Origin: Baylisascaris procyonis
Lineage: Eukaryota; Nematoda; Chromadorea; Rhabditida; Ascarididae
Length of the DNA: 64,000 nucleotides
Direction of reading: 5' to 3'
NCBI GenBank assembly: GCA_037389465.1
Contig: JAZARR010000088.1
Location: 2,170,001 to 2,234,000, forward strand
Of the stretch, positions 1 to 12,900 are shown in pieces. Below the pieces are notes generated by a model. The model had not been told where the DNA came from and made no database searches. It saw only the letters and a program-made list of their open reading frames with translations. The first letter of the stretch is position 1; every line of letters begins with the position of its first letter. A program made the position numbers and the translations under genes.

Positions 1-1265
1 CATATTTTATTCAGGCAATCCTCATGAGGGATTCAATAATATTTCAATGTTGGTGGTGTTGTGCACCGACCATATCGCCAACGATTAAACAGAACGTTGA
101 GATACTTTATGAAACATGAATGGCACAATCGACACAAATAAAGTTACCTGAAATATGAATATGAAACTACAAAACGGAATCGAAACTTCAACCTAGACAA
201 TAATCACTAATCCTGTAAACGAAACAATTATAAACTGCAATCTGAATCGGAAATTTTAATTGAAAGTAAATTTCAATTCATTATAAATCAAACAATCTGA
301 AGAAAAAAATTCCTTTCAATAAAAATTCACTAATTGAGAAGTCTCATTTCAAGATTGTCGTTTTTTTTTTTCGTCTATCGTCACGTGTTGAGATTCCAGA
401 CTTTCAGTCAATTAACTATGCAATAATGACATAACATTAGTGCAACATTGACGTTATATGAGTAATAATTCAAGAAGAAGCTATAAAGTGAATGATTTTT
501 AGTGAAAAAAACATCGATAAGCTCAATAGATAATAGAGAATGCTAAATATAACTACATAAACAAAGAAAATCAGCATTTACAATGCAAATTTCATAAACT
601 CTAAATAAGATCGGTAATAATAGTAATGAAAATAGAATGACATATTTACAAAAAAATTCGTAACATCCACTCTTCAACGTTGATCGTACTGATTTTCTAC
701 CTTGAAGGTATAGTTGGATTTTTTGAAGATATTCCTTAGCTTACAAAAAAACACAACGAATGAAGCTTGAAAGTTTTCGATCGCATCGTTTCTGAAACGA
801 TAGTGGTGCTATAGCGTAGAGAAAAATATGTGGCAAAAGGTCCCCTAAAGGTTTACAGCATACAACTATTTCAGTGATAGTAGTAATAGTACGAGTAGGA
901 ATAGGGAAATATCCGAGTGGTATTTGATTATTTGGCCCACTCCCCCAAGAACAAACTGCGAAAGTATTAGTAGTAACTATGGGATTGATTGAACAAAAAC
1001 GTTTGCTCATAGTCATATAGTCTATTTGAATACCTATCCCTATTTGAATACCTATAAGCTAAGCTCGCGCTACAAAAAAGTAATGTAATGTCAATTCGAC
1101 CGTTTCTTCACCTATTTGAAGTGCACATAAAACTGAAACGAGAAGACAGGTAAGTGTAACATTTACACAGCAATTACGACTAAAGAAGGTAAAGGAAAGC
1201 GTCGTATCTCTTGGAAATTGACATTTCTAATGTCGATGCAATAGAATTTTGCAGTTAAACTGCGT
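1..1265. other. 3' flank of the supervillin-like gene, no gene seen
   Basis: This is AT-rich DNA with an 11-base T run at 361-371 and no splice-bounded reading frame. It should hold the 3' UTR and polyadenylation site of the minus-strand gene ending at 1266. Confidence 0.5.
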
Positions 1266-3943
1266 CTAAAACAATTGGTGCTTCTTTCTAAGTTCAATCT
1301 GTTTCCAACAAGGCAATGAGTAGAATGCTTGTCGATCCATCTCGAAAACGGCTTCGAAGTCATTGTCGTTGAGGTATTGCTCCAATCGCTTCAAGTCGAC
1401 ACCACTCGGCAAATCGCGAGCCACTACCTTTTCCAACGGCCAATATTGTGTACGGCTACGAAGCAGTTCATCCAGGTCGCAAGGATCCCACCTTTGTGGA
1501 ACCACCTAAAATAGATACGTAGAAGTCGTATTGAAGGACAAAATAACAGAACAGTGCCTTCCTTAAAGCTCTGCGAAAAGCTTTCAAGGCGAACACAACA
1601 ACATGGCGTCTTATTTCTGCTCTGTTCAAAGAAAAGAACAACACATCGAAGCCTAAAAGAAATACAAGGTCGCAGCGGTCACCAATTCAAACGGTGTCTC
1701 CGTAAACGGAAATCCAGAAACTACCGGCGATTCGATGAGAAAATTTCAATGATTTTGCGCTCTTTATATAACTACAGTTTCCATTCGAAATTTCCCTTCA
1801 CATCAGTCAAACTGTATGAAAATGCCGATCAACCTACACATCCCAACATGAGTGCGATAGCCTACCTGGACGGATTCATCTTCCGGAGCTTCATCGACGA
1901 AATTGTCCCACTCAGGGAAAAGAGCTTTGAATGCATCTGGTTCACGTGTTTTACAAATAACGCATTTGGGTCCGTTACGCCCCTGCCAGTAGGAATTGGC
2001 GACTCGTAGGACATATGTGCTGGCGATATCCTCTGTCCACAACCAAAGTTTCGTACCCTGGTCCACTAACATCGTATCTCTGAACAACACCACACTTTCA
2101 ATGGAGACTTAAGGAATCGACAAACCATAAGATAGCCAACATATCAGCTCCTTTAAAACTTTCTATTGATACTTTTTTTCAGCAATAACTCTCAAACAAC
2201 AATGACAAGAAAAAAATAGACACATTTTCCACACTGATTGCATCACTAAATACAAAATAAATGACGCATTTTTACACGACGAGCATGAAGATATTACAAA
2301 GTGAACTTAAACCAGGTAACTTCTATGTGAGGCAGCTGAGATAAAATTATGGCTATATCATCGGAAGGGCAATATGCTTATCAATACATGCATGATGATA
2401 ACCCCATAAAAATTAAGCTAATGTTTCAAGAAGTATCTCCCGACATTCTCAGCGTTCGTTTTAGAAATTTGCCCATTAGCAGTACTAAAAGATTGTCTAC
2501 GATCTGATACAACAAACGAATTGATAGAAAAGTTGTGAGCAATCCAACAGCTGAACAAACCAATTCATTTTGTAAGTAATTTGTAGAACATTTAACGTAG
2601 TGCCAATATAGTAAAGATTGTAAGCTTTGAAAGAAATGAATTATATAAAATTGACCATAACGGTTGAAACCATTGAAATTTCGGTTTTTTCAGTGTTAAT
2701 ATTATAGAGATACAGTCAAAAACCGGCAAAATCACAAAACGAACTAGGTAACAGCCAAATTTGGGGTAAATATAAAACTTTAAAAGTATTTAATAGTATA
2801 TGCTACTTTGGAAATCAGCTTATTTTTTAAGCAGCACGTACTATTAAGGTACCACTAAAAAAGCTCGACCAAATTAGAAAAGATTGACTAAACGATACAG
2901 CCTGAATAATGCCTCTCTATTCTTGATGATTGTGGTGGCGTAATCAAACGATTTCTATCAATGCTACTTTTTCGAAAAAAGCGTAAAAGTGCAGTAATTC
3001 AAGACGATTATATTCTAGCTTAGCTAAAAATATGTCAAAAAATACAACTGAACGTGTTAAAAATTTTTTCTTACTTACTTTAGATCTCGTTGAGTGAATG
3101 AGAATGGTAGTTGTGGATCCCATTGTTGGCATGTCATATCTTTACCATCTGTTTCATATAAACGAATCAATCGTGGTGCCTCAAATACCAATTGATATTA
3201 TTTGAATTCCCTTAGATACATATCCTTCACATTCAGAGACAATAAAATTATAACAAAAGGAAAACTAATCGCAGATAACAAAACGAAGCTTTATAGTAAG
3301 CTTTATAGTACTATAAAGCTTTAATTGTTATCAGATTCCAATCTTATTCATCGGAATGCAGCTTTAAGAAACGAAATTGAAATGATAGAAGAAAACGCAT
3401 TTCGTAGGGATCATATTCTGTGTCGTAACGGAAATTACATCAATCAAACATATTAAATTGAAATAAATTAAGTTTGTTAAAACTCAAGCTCTGCATAAAA
3501 TGTAGCAGTGACCACTGCGCTGAGATTCCCATTTAATTAGATAAGAACAATACACCTTTATAGAAATATAGCCATACCTGTTCCCAATTATCTGCAGAAA
3601 TGACTGGTATGTCGAATGTGTCACCTTCTTCGTTGACTTCAACAACTTCATCGCCTTCGTTAAGATTCTCAAAATATGCATCCCTCACTTTCAGGATGTG
3701 TTTTGCGAGACGAAATCCACCATTTCGCCAAATTTCCTTGCTTTGTGCACCGTACCAAACTGTTACTGTATCGCGTACAATAATGTAGACACCATGAGAA
3801 CGAAAGACTATTGGCTCGGCTAGCTCTACCATACGATATTCATTGGGCACCGAAGAACCCAAAACGACGAAGACGTTTGTGCCAGTTCCTGTCACTATCA
3901 TCGAACCATTGAAGAACTGGAGGAAGAGTGGCGGCTCCTGATT
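1266..3943 (-). CDS. Supervillin-like gene, 3' exon block: last gelsolin repeats and villin headpiece
   Basis: Four exons. 3943-3578 (122 codons) starts NQEPPLFLQFFNGSM and carries a gelsolin-like repeat with VYIIVRDTVTVWYG. 3179-3079 encodes PRLIRLYETDGKDM through LPFSFTQRDL; its acceptor (TATTTGAG) is weak but is the one that keeps phase. 2094-1866 encodes the final repeat (DTMLVDQGTKLWLW, VICKTREPDAFKALFPEWDN). 1505-1266 holds the headpiece with LPSGVDLKRLEQYL, ending RKKHQLF and stop. The 3079/2094 join splits one codon 2+1 and the 1866/1505 join is phase 0. The headpiece end differs from the classical KKEKGLF, so the F-actin contact may be altered (inference). Confidence 0.9.
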
Positions 3944-6900
3944 CTAAAATAAAATGATTCGAAAAGCTCAAAAGCACCATCACAGTTAATAACTGTAAAA
4001 TCTCTGACTAAAACAGTGGATTTAAAACAAAAGCTTCAGCCAATGAACAAACATATATTTATTGAAAATGTAAAAACAACGTTCTTTTCTATCGCACAAA
4101 TAAATTTATCAAAAAATAAGGATATGAATAAGGTTTTCGATTAGCGACATAAATTAGTTATGATGATGGAGTTATGTTGCTAAAATAATTAATTTGAAAT
4201 AGAATTTAGCATATCTTTTTTCAATATGTATAAATTGCTCATGAAGACAAAAATTTTTGTTCATGAATTTTTTATTAGCGAAAGAACAGCAGAAGAAATA
4301 CATGTCAAATAGGCAGCGTATCAAAAATGTTACACTTAATCGGCAAACATTTACAAAGTTCCGGGGTCGGCGCACTTAGCCAAAAAGAGATGGAGAGAGA
4401 CCGCGCGCGTCTTCAGCGAGCGGCGCGGCACTGGTCACTCTGAAATAAATCGCCGCCACAAATGTAAAAATATACAGTAAGGAAACGAGATTCGAACAAC
4501 GGATTTCGATACATTCGAAAGAGCGTTAAAAGCTCTATCAGAATCAAAAATAATCTCGGACAAAAACAGGAACTTTTCTATAAGATCGATTTTTTATATG
4601 ACGTGCAATTGAGGAAAATTGCATGGTCATCGATAAATCAGGGCCTATAACTCTATAAAGGAACAAGATTTGGGAAGAATGACTAAATACATTCGAAAGA
4701 GCGTTAAAAGCTCTATCAGAATCAAAAATAATTTCGGACAAAAACAAGAACTTTTCTATAAGATCGATTTTTTATATGATGTGCAACGATATAAATTGTG
4801 GTGTTGCCTTATCCATTATCTTATGCGTTACAATTGTGCATTTATTATTTTTAATGAAGAACTCAATTCATGACACACCTTGACGATTTAATGAATCGTT
4901 GTGGCTCCTTATGAATGGATCTTTCATGCGACTGTTACATGCATCATTACGAATTCTTCAATTCGACAGTTATGGGTTTCCTTCACTTCATTTCCTTCCT
5001 ATATAGGCATACTGATAATGGTCATTGTAAGTTCGCTTGATGATAGAAAGGCCAACCGACGCATTCAGCATGTGTTTAATTGTATTGTCATACGTTGATT
5101 GCATGCAACATAGGTAACTTGCACGTGTGGCAATTACTTTCTTCTAAACGTTATTCAGCCATTCTAGATTAGTGGCTCGAAACGAGTGCTCTTGATAGCC
5201 CCATCTTCTCATCTCCTCCACATCCAGGAACTGGCTTTATAGCTATAGTTGGGCACTTCAATGTAACCAGTCGTTTCGCTACTTAAATTGAAGGTTTCCT
5301 GCCTTGTAAGCACTTATGGTTCGCTGCCATGTAAATTTCAATTCTTCCAGTTGGGAGCATGTAGCCTTCGAATCGCTCTTCCCTTCTCAATCCTGACGGG
5401 TCTATGTCGGAAAGTAAGCGTTGCATGCAATCAGCGTATGACAATGCAATTAACCACGTACTGAACGCGTCGGTTGGCTTTTCTGTCATCAAGCGAACTT
5501 ACATATCAGTATGCCTACATGGGAAAGAAATGAAATGAAGGAAATCCCGAACTGTCGGATTGAAGAATTCTTAACTGGTGGATGCAACAATTGCATGAAA
5601 GATCCATTCATGAGGAGCCACAATGAGTTTAAGGTAATTTATGAATGATTTTGTCAATTCATTAGATCGTCAAGGCGTGTGTGAATTGAGTTCTTCATTA
5701 AAAATAATAAATGCACAATTGTAACGCATAAGATAATGGATAAGGCAACACCACAATTTATATCGTTGCACATCATATAAAAAATCGATCTTATAGAAAA
5801 GTTCTTGTTTTTGTCCGAGATTATTTTTGACTCTGATAGAGCTTTTAATGCTCTTTCGAATGTATCGAAATCCGTTGTTCGAATCTCGTTCCCTTACTGT
5901 ATATTTTCACATTTGTGGCGGCGATTTATTTCAGAGTGACCAGTGCTGCGCCGCTCGCTGAAGACGCGCGCGGTCTCCCTTCATCTCTCTCTTGCGCCTG
6001 CGCTTGTGGCTAATGTTACCCTCACCCAAAGTTCCATTACGTAACGCACAACGCCCACACAAATGTAACAGAGTCCTACATCTCCAGGCACCGAAACAAT
6101 CGACTAGAGTTTCACATCAACAGTGCTCGATTTTATGGTGCTAAGAAAGCGAATGATAGTTTCTAGCCACTCGGTACGATTGAGAAGTGAGTACAGCTTG
6201 TAAGTAAAGAAGTAATGCATGCATTCAGTAACGGCATCATTCACTGGCTCTGCTCTCTTTTGTAAGGATATCAAATGATAGGCAACTGTTAGTTGTAGTG
6301 AGTTGTGATTAGCTAGCATCTCTCTTAGGTATGGTTGTTGGTTTTGGCTTCTTTTTTTTTAAACTTCAGGCCTTCCTCTCGAGGAATATTATGAATTATT
6401 TGAATTACAGAAATGAACCCCTACATATAGTAGCCAATTGAAACACTGCGCCTTTTCGGAACAGTTCGTATGGAAAACGCAGATAACAATTGAAAAGTTT
6501 ACAACAGTAGTTGCTCTCTCTTTTTTGTTAGCAACAACGCTCTGACGTAGTAGCCATTACAACTGCACCGATAACCTGAAACGAGGATATCCAGAAATTT
6601 TACCCACCCACAACCCATCTCGCAGCTCCATTTCAACTGTGGTCAATAAGCTTGTCATATGAACGATAGCTGCATAACATTTTAACGCGCTTCTCTATTG
6701 GAATGTTGAGACGGCATTCGTGGGGTCAGGATCATCTTTGGTTTTTGGAGGAAAAGTTTTTTAGTGTCAAAATTCTTTTTTTTTTGCAAATACATATTCT
6801 TTCGAAGACTGAAATGAAAAGAGCAACCATATGAGTGAAGCTCTATTATTTCAAAGCAAGCACTTTTCTAATCATAACCATTTCAGGCGATCATCACCTA

Positions 6901-9900
6901 GTAGCAGCCTTTCGCTAATCATTTGAAGATTTCCGATATGCTAATGGAAACATTAATCAAGCATAAGTAAATATGCGCTTGTGTTACCTGCAAAACACGT
7001 TCATGTGGATGGCGATCACGGTCGAGGTCCCTCAACGCAAGAGCGCATAGTCCTTGTTGCTTTTTTGTTGTATTTGAACCCAACCAGAAGAAGTACGCAA
7101 TACGACGACGACCTGTATCGTGCTCACGCTTGCCTCCATCCAGCTTATGAATACCTTAATAGCGAAAGGATACTCTAGCCAAGTGAAACTCACTAAGCAC
7201 CAATAACAATAGGTTAAAATGCACCGAAATATTCGACTCCACTCCAAACTGTGGCGTGGCCTGAAATGGATGGGTAGAGCAAAGGAACTCGCTACGTAGT
7301 GAATGTGGCAAGGAAAGAAGAAGTTTAGATATGAGACTATGCGCTGACATGAACTCACACAACAACCAGCTGCACATATATTCGGCGAACACTCCTCCCC
7401 ACCTTCTCCCTCCCCTCTCCCACTCCCCTTCCCCGTCAAAATGTCATCATCCTTCAAGGTTTTGTAGAAATATTCGTTGAAATATTCCATCTGTAAGACA
7501 TTGATCATACATACTAGTCTCTTGCGCTACCACAGATATTTTGAGAGAAAAAAAGGAAAAAAGGAAGATTAAAAAAATTCCTTTAAACTTGCGTCATCAA
7601 AAACAAAAAACTTTCAAAGAAAGCAAAAAAAAAAACGCTGTAACGTTTATTCCAATTCTCTGAAAACATGACTATATATCGAAAAAATATAGTAAGATAA
7701 TCGGCTATCAGATTACGCTGAATACAGAATAAGTGGAACGAACCAGTACGTTCGACACGATACTCCCATTTGATCACATAACACGCATCACTGGCAAACA
7801 TATGCATTGCATTTAATTCACGTAGCTCGTTCTCTCCTTCGAGTATCATAAATTGCAGTCCTTCCGTAAAAACGTTATTAGCACGACGTTCAAGCTCTGT
7901 TTCCTCGAGAATCAACACAGACTCTTTAGGGCAGTTGGCTGAGAGTGATCTAAAATAGGTGAAGAAACTAACAGTCCGTTCTCAGTGGCATAAATTATTT
8001 TCTTTAATTTTCGCTTGAAAGTCATAGAAATATTTCAATAAAAAGAAGAATATCAGTGATCATGAAAAAATTTTCATTCTTAAAGAGTCCCATTTAGACA
8101 ACATAAAGGATTAAACTTAAGAACTTAATCTTACATAAAGGAAATAACTGTTTTAGTGGATCGCTAGTGATTGCAAAAATCCTCAACATAATTAATTGAG
8201 GCCGAATATTGACTGCATAATGCCCCTTCTTATAATCATTCAGATGCAGACTTCTTCTTGTAATCGATTAAACGCAAAAAGATATGAAGTTTCAAAAAAT
8301 TGTCAATATCAAATCTTATTAAAAAGATTACCTGCCAAGTTCAACAGCCATAGTCTCTTCCTCCATAACGTTCAACATGCCCCGTTTTGGTGGTCGCATT
8401 TCCCACCTATTCGACAGTCGTATCGTGGGAGTTTTCCAATCACGGAACTTATGCCGAAATAGTGCATCGCCCAACCCCTGTGAAATTTTGATCAGCACAC
8501 ACCATGGTGGCCTTCCACCATCAAAGCTGTCACCAAACAACATCTGGGCATTCTTGATATGAGGAGCACTTTGACATCTCTGAAAAAAACGGACACCTGA
8601 AGGGATGAAATGCGAGGAAACAAAATTTACAATCTAGAGTACCTCGGAAATGATCCTTAGTGGGAGTGAAACTCTTTAGAGAAATTTTCAATATTTAAGC
8701 GACAAGCGCTTTGGCACCAATCATGAATAGCAAATAAAAGTACCACAAATGTGTGGCAACATTTGCGCGCAGCAGATATTGTGACAATCGAAACGAGAAA
8801 AATATCAATGTTAATAAAAGACCAGATACGATTCATCTGTAGCATAAAATATTCAACGAGAATTCAAGATTATGCGCTACGGTGATGATTATGCGCCTAT
8901 GGAACGCTCATTATTACCTCAAAGTTTCGTTTCACTAGTGTCATATATAACAGAATTTCTATGACACTATGGATTCCACCTGAACATACACCAGATGATG
9001 TGTTGTTGGGGTGTTGTAAACAACCGACAACAATAATAATAATAAAATTTTTTGTTGCGTTGATATTCTAACTCACTGAGCAAAAATTTGCATAAAACAA
9101 TATGACGTATGGAAGATGCAAAACCAATGTAGAAAATAAAATCAAGTAAGGAAGACGCAAAGAGAATCTACAAAAGCAAAAAATGCTATGCAACGTTAGC
9201 ATTTTCGCATAGCCGTTGATCGGCAAAGATAACCAAGTGGCTACTAAGAGAGCGTGCTTCCTCGACCTCGAACAAAAGCGCGTCTTGTGTCTTAATCAAG
9301 GCACTTTTAGCTAAGACACGTTTGAGCCAAGGCACTTTATTAAAAGGGATAATATTATTTGCATGTAACTATTTCTTCAAAAAGTGACAATTGAATGAAC
9401 GCTTATGTTGGCGCCTTGGCTCACCAAGGCATCTGCAGATCACGTAAACCCCTAACTTTTGTAAAACGGTTTACTGACTCAATTGGGTTCCATTTGCTAA
9501 TGGTCACTGCATAAAGAACCAAATATTATTATCCACAAGTGTTTCAATATCGACCAGATTTCTGTGCGAATTGTGTCAGCAAGTGAATATTACGTACTGA
9601 AATGAAACAGAAACCAAACAGCTGTCACTCCATCCTATCGAATAAGCAACACAAACGCACCAATTCTTCAGCATAAGCTAGCGCCTGACGTGTTCCGTTG
9701 CGATCGGCGCTTCGTCCAGCCCAGACGTAAATTTCGGAGCCAAAATCAAAAACGAGATTCTAGAAAAAAAAAACATTCACGCACTCCAAACAATACCTAG
9801 ATTTACTGCTATTCAGGAATAGAAAAATATTTCCATGCACAATTCATTGCCAAATTTTTAAGGAGCGATCTTCCTAGTATAGAAAAGCTGCAGTGGCAAA

Positions 9901-12900
9901 AAAAAAACGTTTCTAAAAACATCTGCAAAACAGGTAACGTTTGAATGTGCAATCGAACTCTTTGCAGTTCGAATTAGTTTTTTTTTTTTTCATTTATAAA
10001 CTAAAGCATTTTTCCGGTGCAATTTTTCTTTCGCATCCACCTTGCTAATAAAAAATTATTATCAAGTAAGTTTTTGCATTTCATTTGCAGCCTAGAAGCG
10101 CAGGTATGCCTTCAAAGACGGCTGTCACAACAATTGTTCAATTTTCAATTAACAGCCTTCAAAACGTTTACATATAATTTTCATATTTCCTGAGAACGCA
10201 TTCCTCTTTAAAAACAATCTGCGCTTTTAGTGCAATTCGGCCGATCTTTAAAATCCTTTACTAATAGCGTCTTCTGTACTACTCATTAATCCATCGAACT
10301 GAACCTTAGTTAATGAAATAGAAAAACTCAGCAGTTCACTTACCGCACTCGGATGAAACATTGAATATTTGGGTACTTCGGCGGACGAAAAAGTGAACAC
10401 GCTATTATCGGGGGCGATTTTGAAGACGATATTCATTGCAGTGATCATCTCCTCAAACGGCTCCACAATCTGGAGCAGTTCATCTGGTACGTAGTCCTCG
10501 CGAAATGATTCACCGTCAGCACATCCCAGCAATTTCCAGAATTCATTGCCGCTTGCTTGTTCGCCTACGTATTCGACTTGTTTCGCATAACAACCCAACT
10601 CACCATTCTTACTACATACACTTGTCGCGATTTGCGTTGCCTGGAAGGATTAAGTAGTGTTCACCCTCTAAGCAGTTGCACACTTACAATTCGAGCTATT
10701 AAGAAATGTCACTTCCCGTAAAAGCCGAAACTGATAAGTGTTTTGTTGAATGACCAAGTCGATTTCTAATTGCATGCTGTATAACATCCCACCGCAACCT
10801 AAATTGAAGTAGGTCGGCTGTCGGCACTAGAAATGCAGCTAATTCCTTTTAGGTATGCCGTATAGACACCTAGACAAGATGAGTGAGTGAATCGAACAGA
10901 GAAGCCAATTGAAACTGAGCCTGCATATGCTGGAATGCTACTTTCTGGATTAAACTGGTCAAATTCGAAACCAATCCATATGCAGTTGCACTGCTTCCAC
11001 CGATTCAGCTAATCGTATTTGTGGTTCTTTGCTCAGCGATGATATAAGTATGCAACCGGGTGCATACATTTAAAGATGTAATCCCTAAACTACTCAGAGG
11101 CGAAAACAAGAATGGTAAATGTTGGCTCAATGCTGGATGCAGTTCGTTTCAAACTAGTAACGCATATCATCTGTCATAAATCAATCTTGTGAAGAATTTT
11201 GAAACACTGTCGATTAAATCAAAAATTCAATCTAAAAAAAAAAGCTTCAATTTTCCTCGATAAAAATCCCCATTTGTAAAAGAAACACCATTCGCAAAAC
11301 AGAAGGTGAACGGATGAAGTCCCATCGCTTGTGCACCTTCCTGGCATCATAAACAAAAATGTTTTTACATCTCCAAACAGCTATAAAAATAGTATTTAGA
11401 AAATCTCCTTTTTGGTTCATAAAAATTTTTATCAATAATTTGACAAATATAACTTCGCCATTTCCTATTTTATATCGATGCTTATAAATTCCAAGCCGAT
11501 AAATGACTGAAATATGAGTCAATCAGTTGTTTGCGGCAGAAAACATAAACAAAGTGAAAATCACATACAAAAGTATATAATTCAAGGCCGAAAACAACGC
11601 GACAAATTACTTTTGTTTTCTCGACGAGATTCGCATATTTTCCGGTGTATAGAAAAAGTCGAGTTGGAGTTAGCAAAATGAATACAGCGTAAGCGTGAAT
11701 CGACGAATATTTCGGTGCTATCAAACGAACATCGGCATGTTTTTCACCTATAAGGAAGAGAAATTGTTATAGCAACATATGCCCCCATGCAAAATAATTC
11801 AAAATTTACCTCTAAAAAGTGGGAAATAAAGTGGGAAAATTGTATATCAATAAGGAAATTTACCTGCTATACCACTCAATCAGATAGAATTTTATGAGAA
11901 GCATCTATAATAAAACATCAACTAACGCATTAAAATGAAACGAATGATGAAATAAAAACAAATCGTTGCATAAAGCAACGAGAATATTTTCATTAAATAT
12001 GCAAAATTTCATAAATTGCTAAAAGTTGGACGCATTCTAATATTGAGCCTTTTTTCCCATCATATCAATTCATAAGAAGAGAACGCACCAGAAATGATAT
12101 GAAAACTGTCACATCATCGTAATCACTAATCACTTTGAAAAAGATTTGCCCGTGTAGGGAAAATATGAGAACGTAAATTCTGAAAACCTCTTTCAAATAT
12201 ATGAAAGGAAAAAAAACGACTTCACAACATGTTAGTGAATTTCTCGGTTGAGATGAAAATGAATTAAGGCATTAACCTTTGATTCTGACTAACATCAAAT
12301 CCGGATATGGTGATTTCACTTCAGCTTTCTTCAATTTCACAGCCGAATAATCCAATTTCGATTGTAATCCCTAAAATAAAACATTATTTGAAACTCTTCT
12401 GGAAGACCATAAATAACTTCAGTCTATACTAATGAAAAAGCACCAACTAACAAACAATGATTTGCAGAAAAAACAAACAAACAAAAAAATAAAAAATAAA
12501 AAACACGAGTGATTACAGCATAAATTGTTCCATTTCCCGATTTAGTTCTATTATTCAACGCATGAAAATATTTTGTATCTCATAAGAAAAATCAATTCAG
12601 TTATTTTCAAGAAAACTTTTGAAATACTTAATGTTATTTGGTATGCACAAGAAAGTTTACACTAATAAATGAAAAAAAAAACTTCAATAATAAACTTAAA
12701 ATGAAGCATAATAAACCGACAGAAATTGGTAAAGCAATTTTGTGAGCGTCGCGAAACGATAAAATCGTATCATCAAACGAAATCAAAACTTCACTAATTT
12801 CCCATAGAAAATACCTATTTTCATATCTGATTCAGGAAAAACGATCGATAAAAATTGATGAGATATAAAGTTATCAAATCGTTTCCACAAGAAATCTATT

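Noticed and set aside
5868..5892. GTTCGAATCTCG resembling a tRNA T-arm
   Set aside because: It lies inside the inverted arm of the transposon, and no acceptor stem or D/anticodon arms fit around it.
6570..6670. Minus-strand exon-like frame with SLLTTVEMELRDG, resembling a supervillin segment
   Set aside because: The true adjoining exon 7154-6988 (with YFFWLG) ends phase 0 and joins directly to 3943-3578, leaving no place for it.
7032..7508. A 158-codon minus frame
   Set aside because: It overlaps the real exon 7154-6988 in another frame and reads through a polypurine tract.
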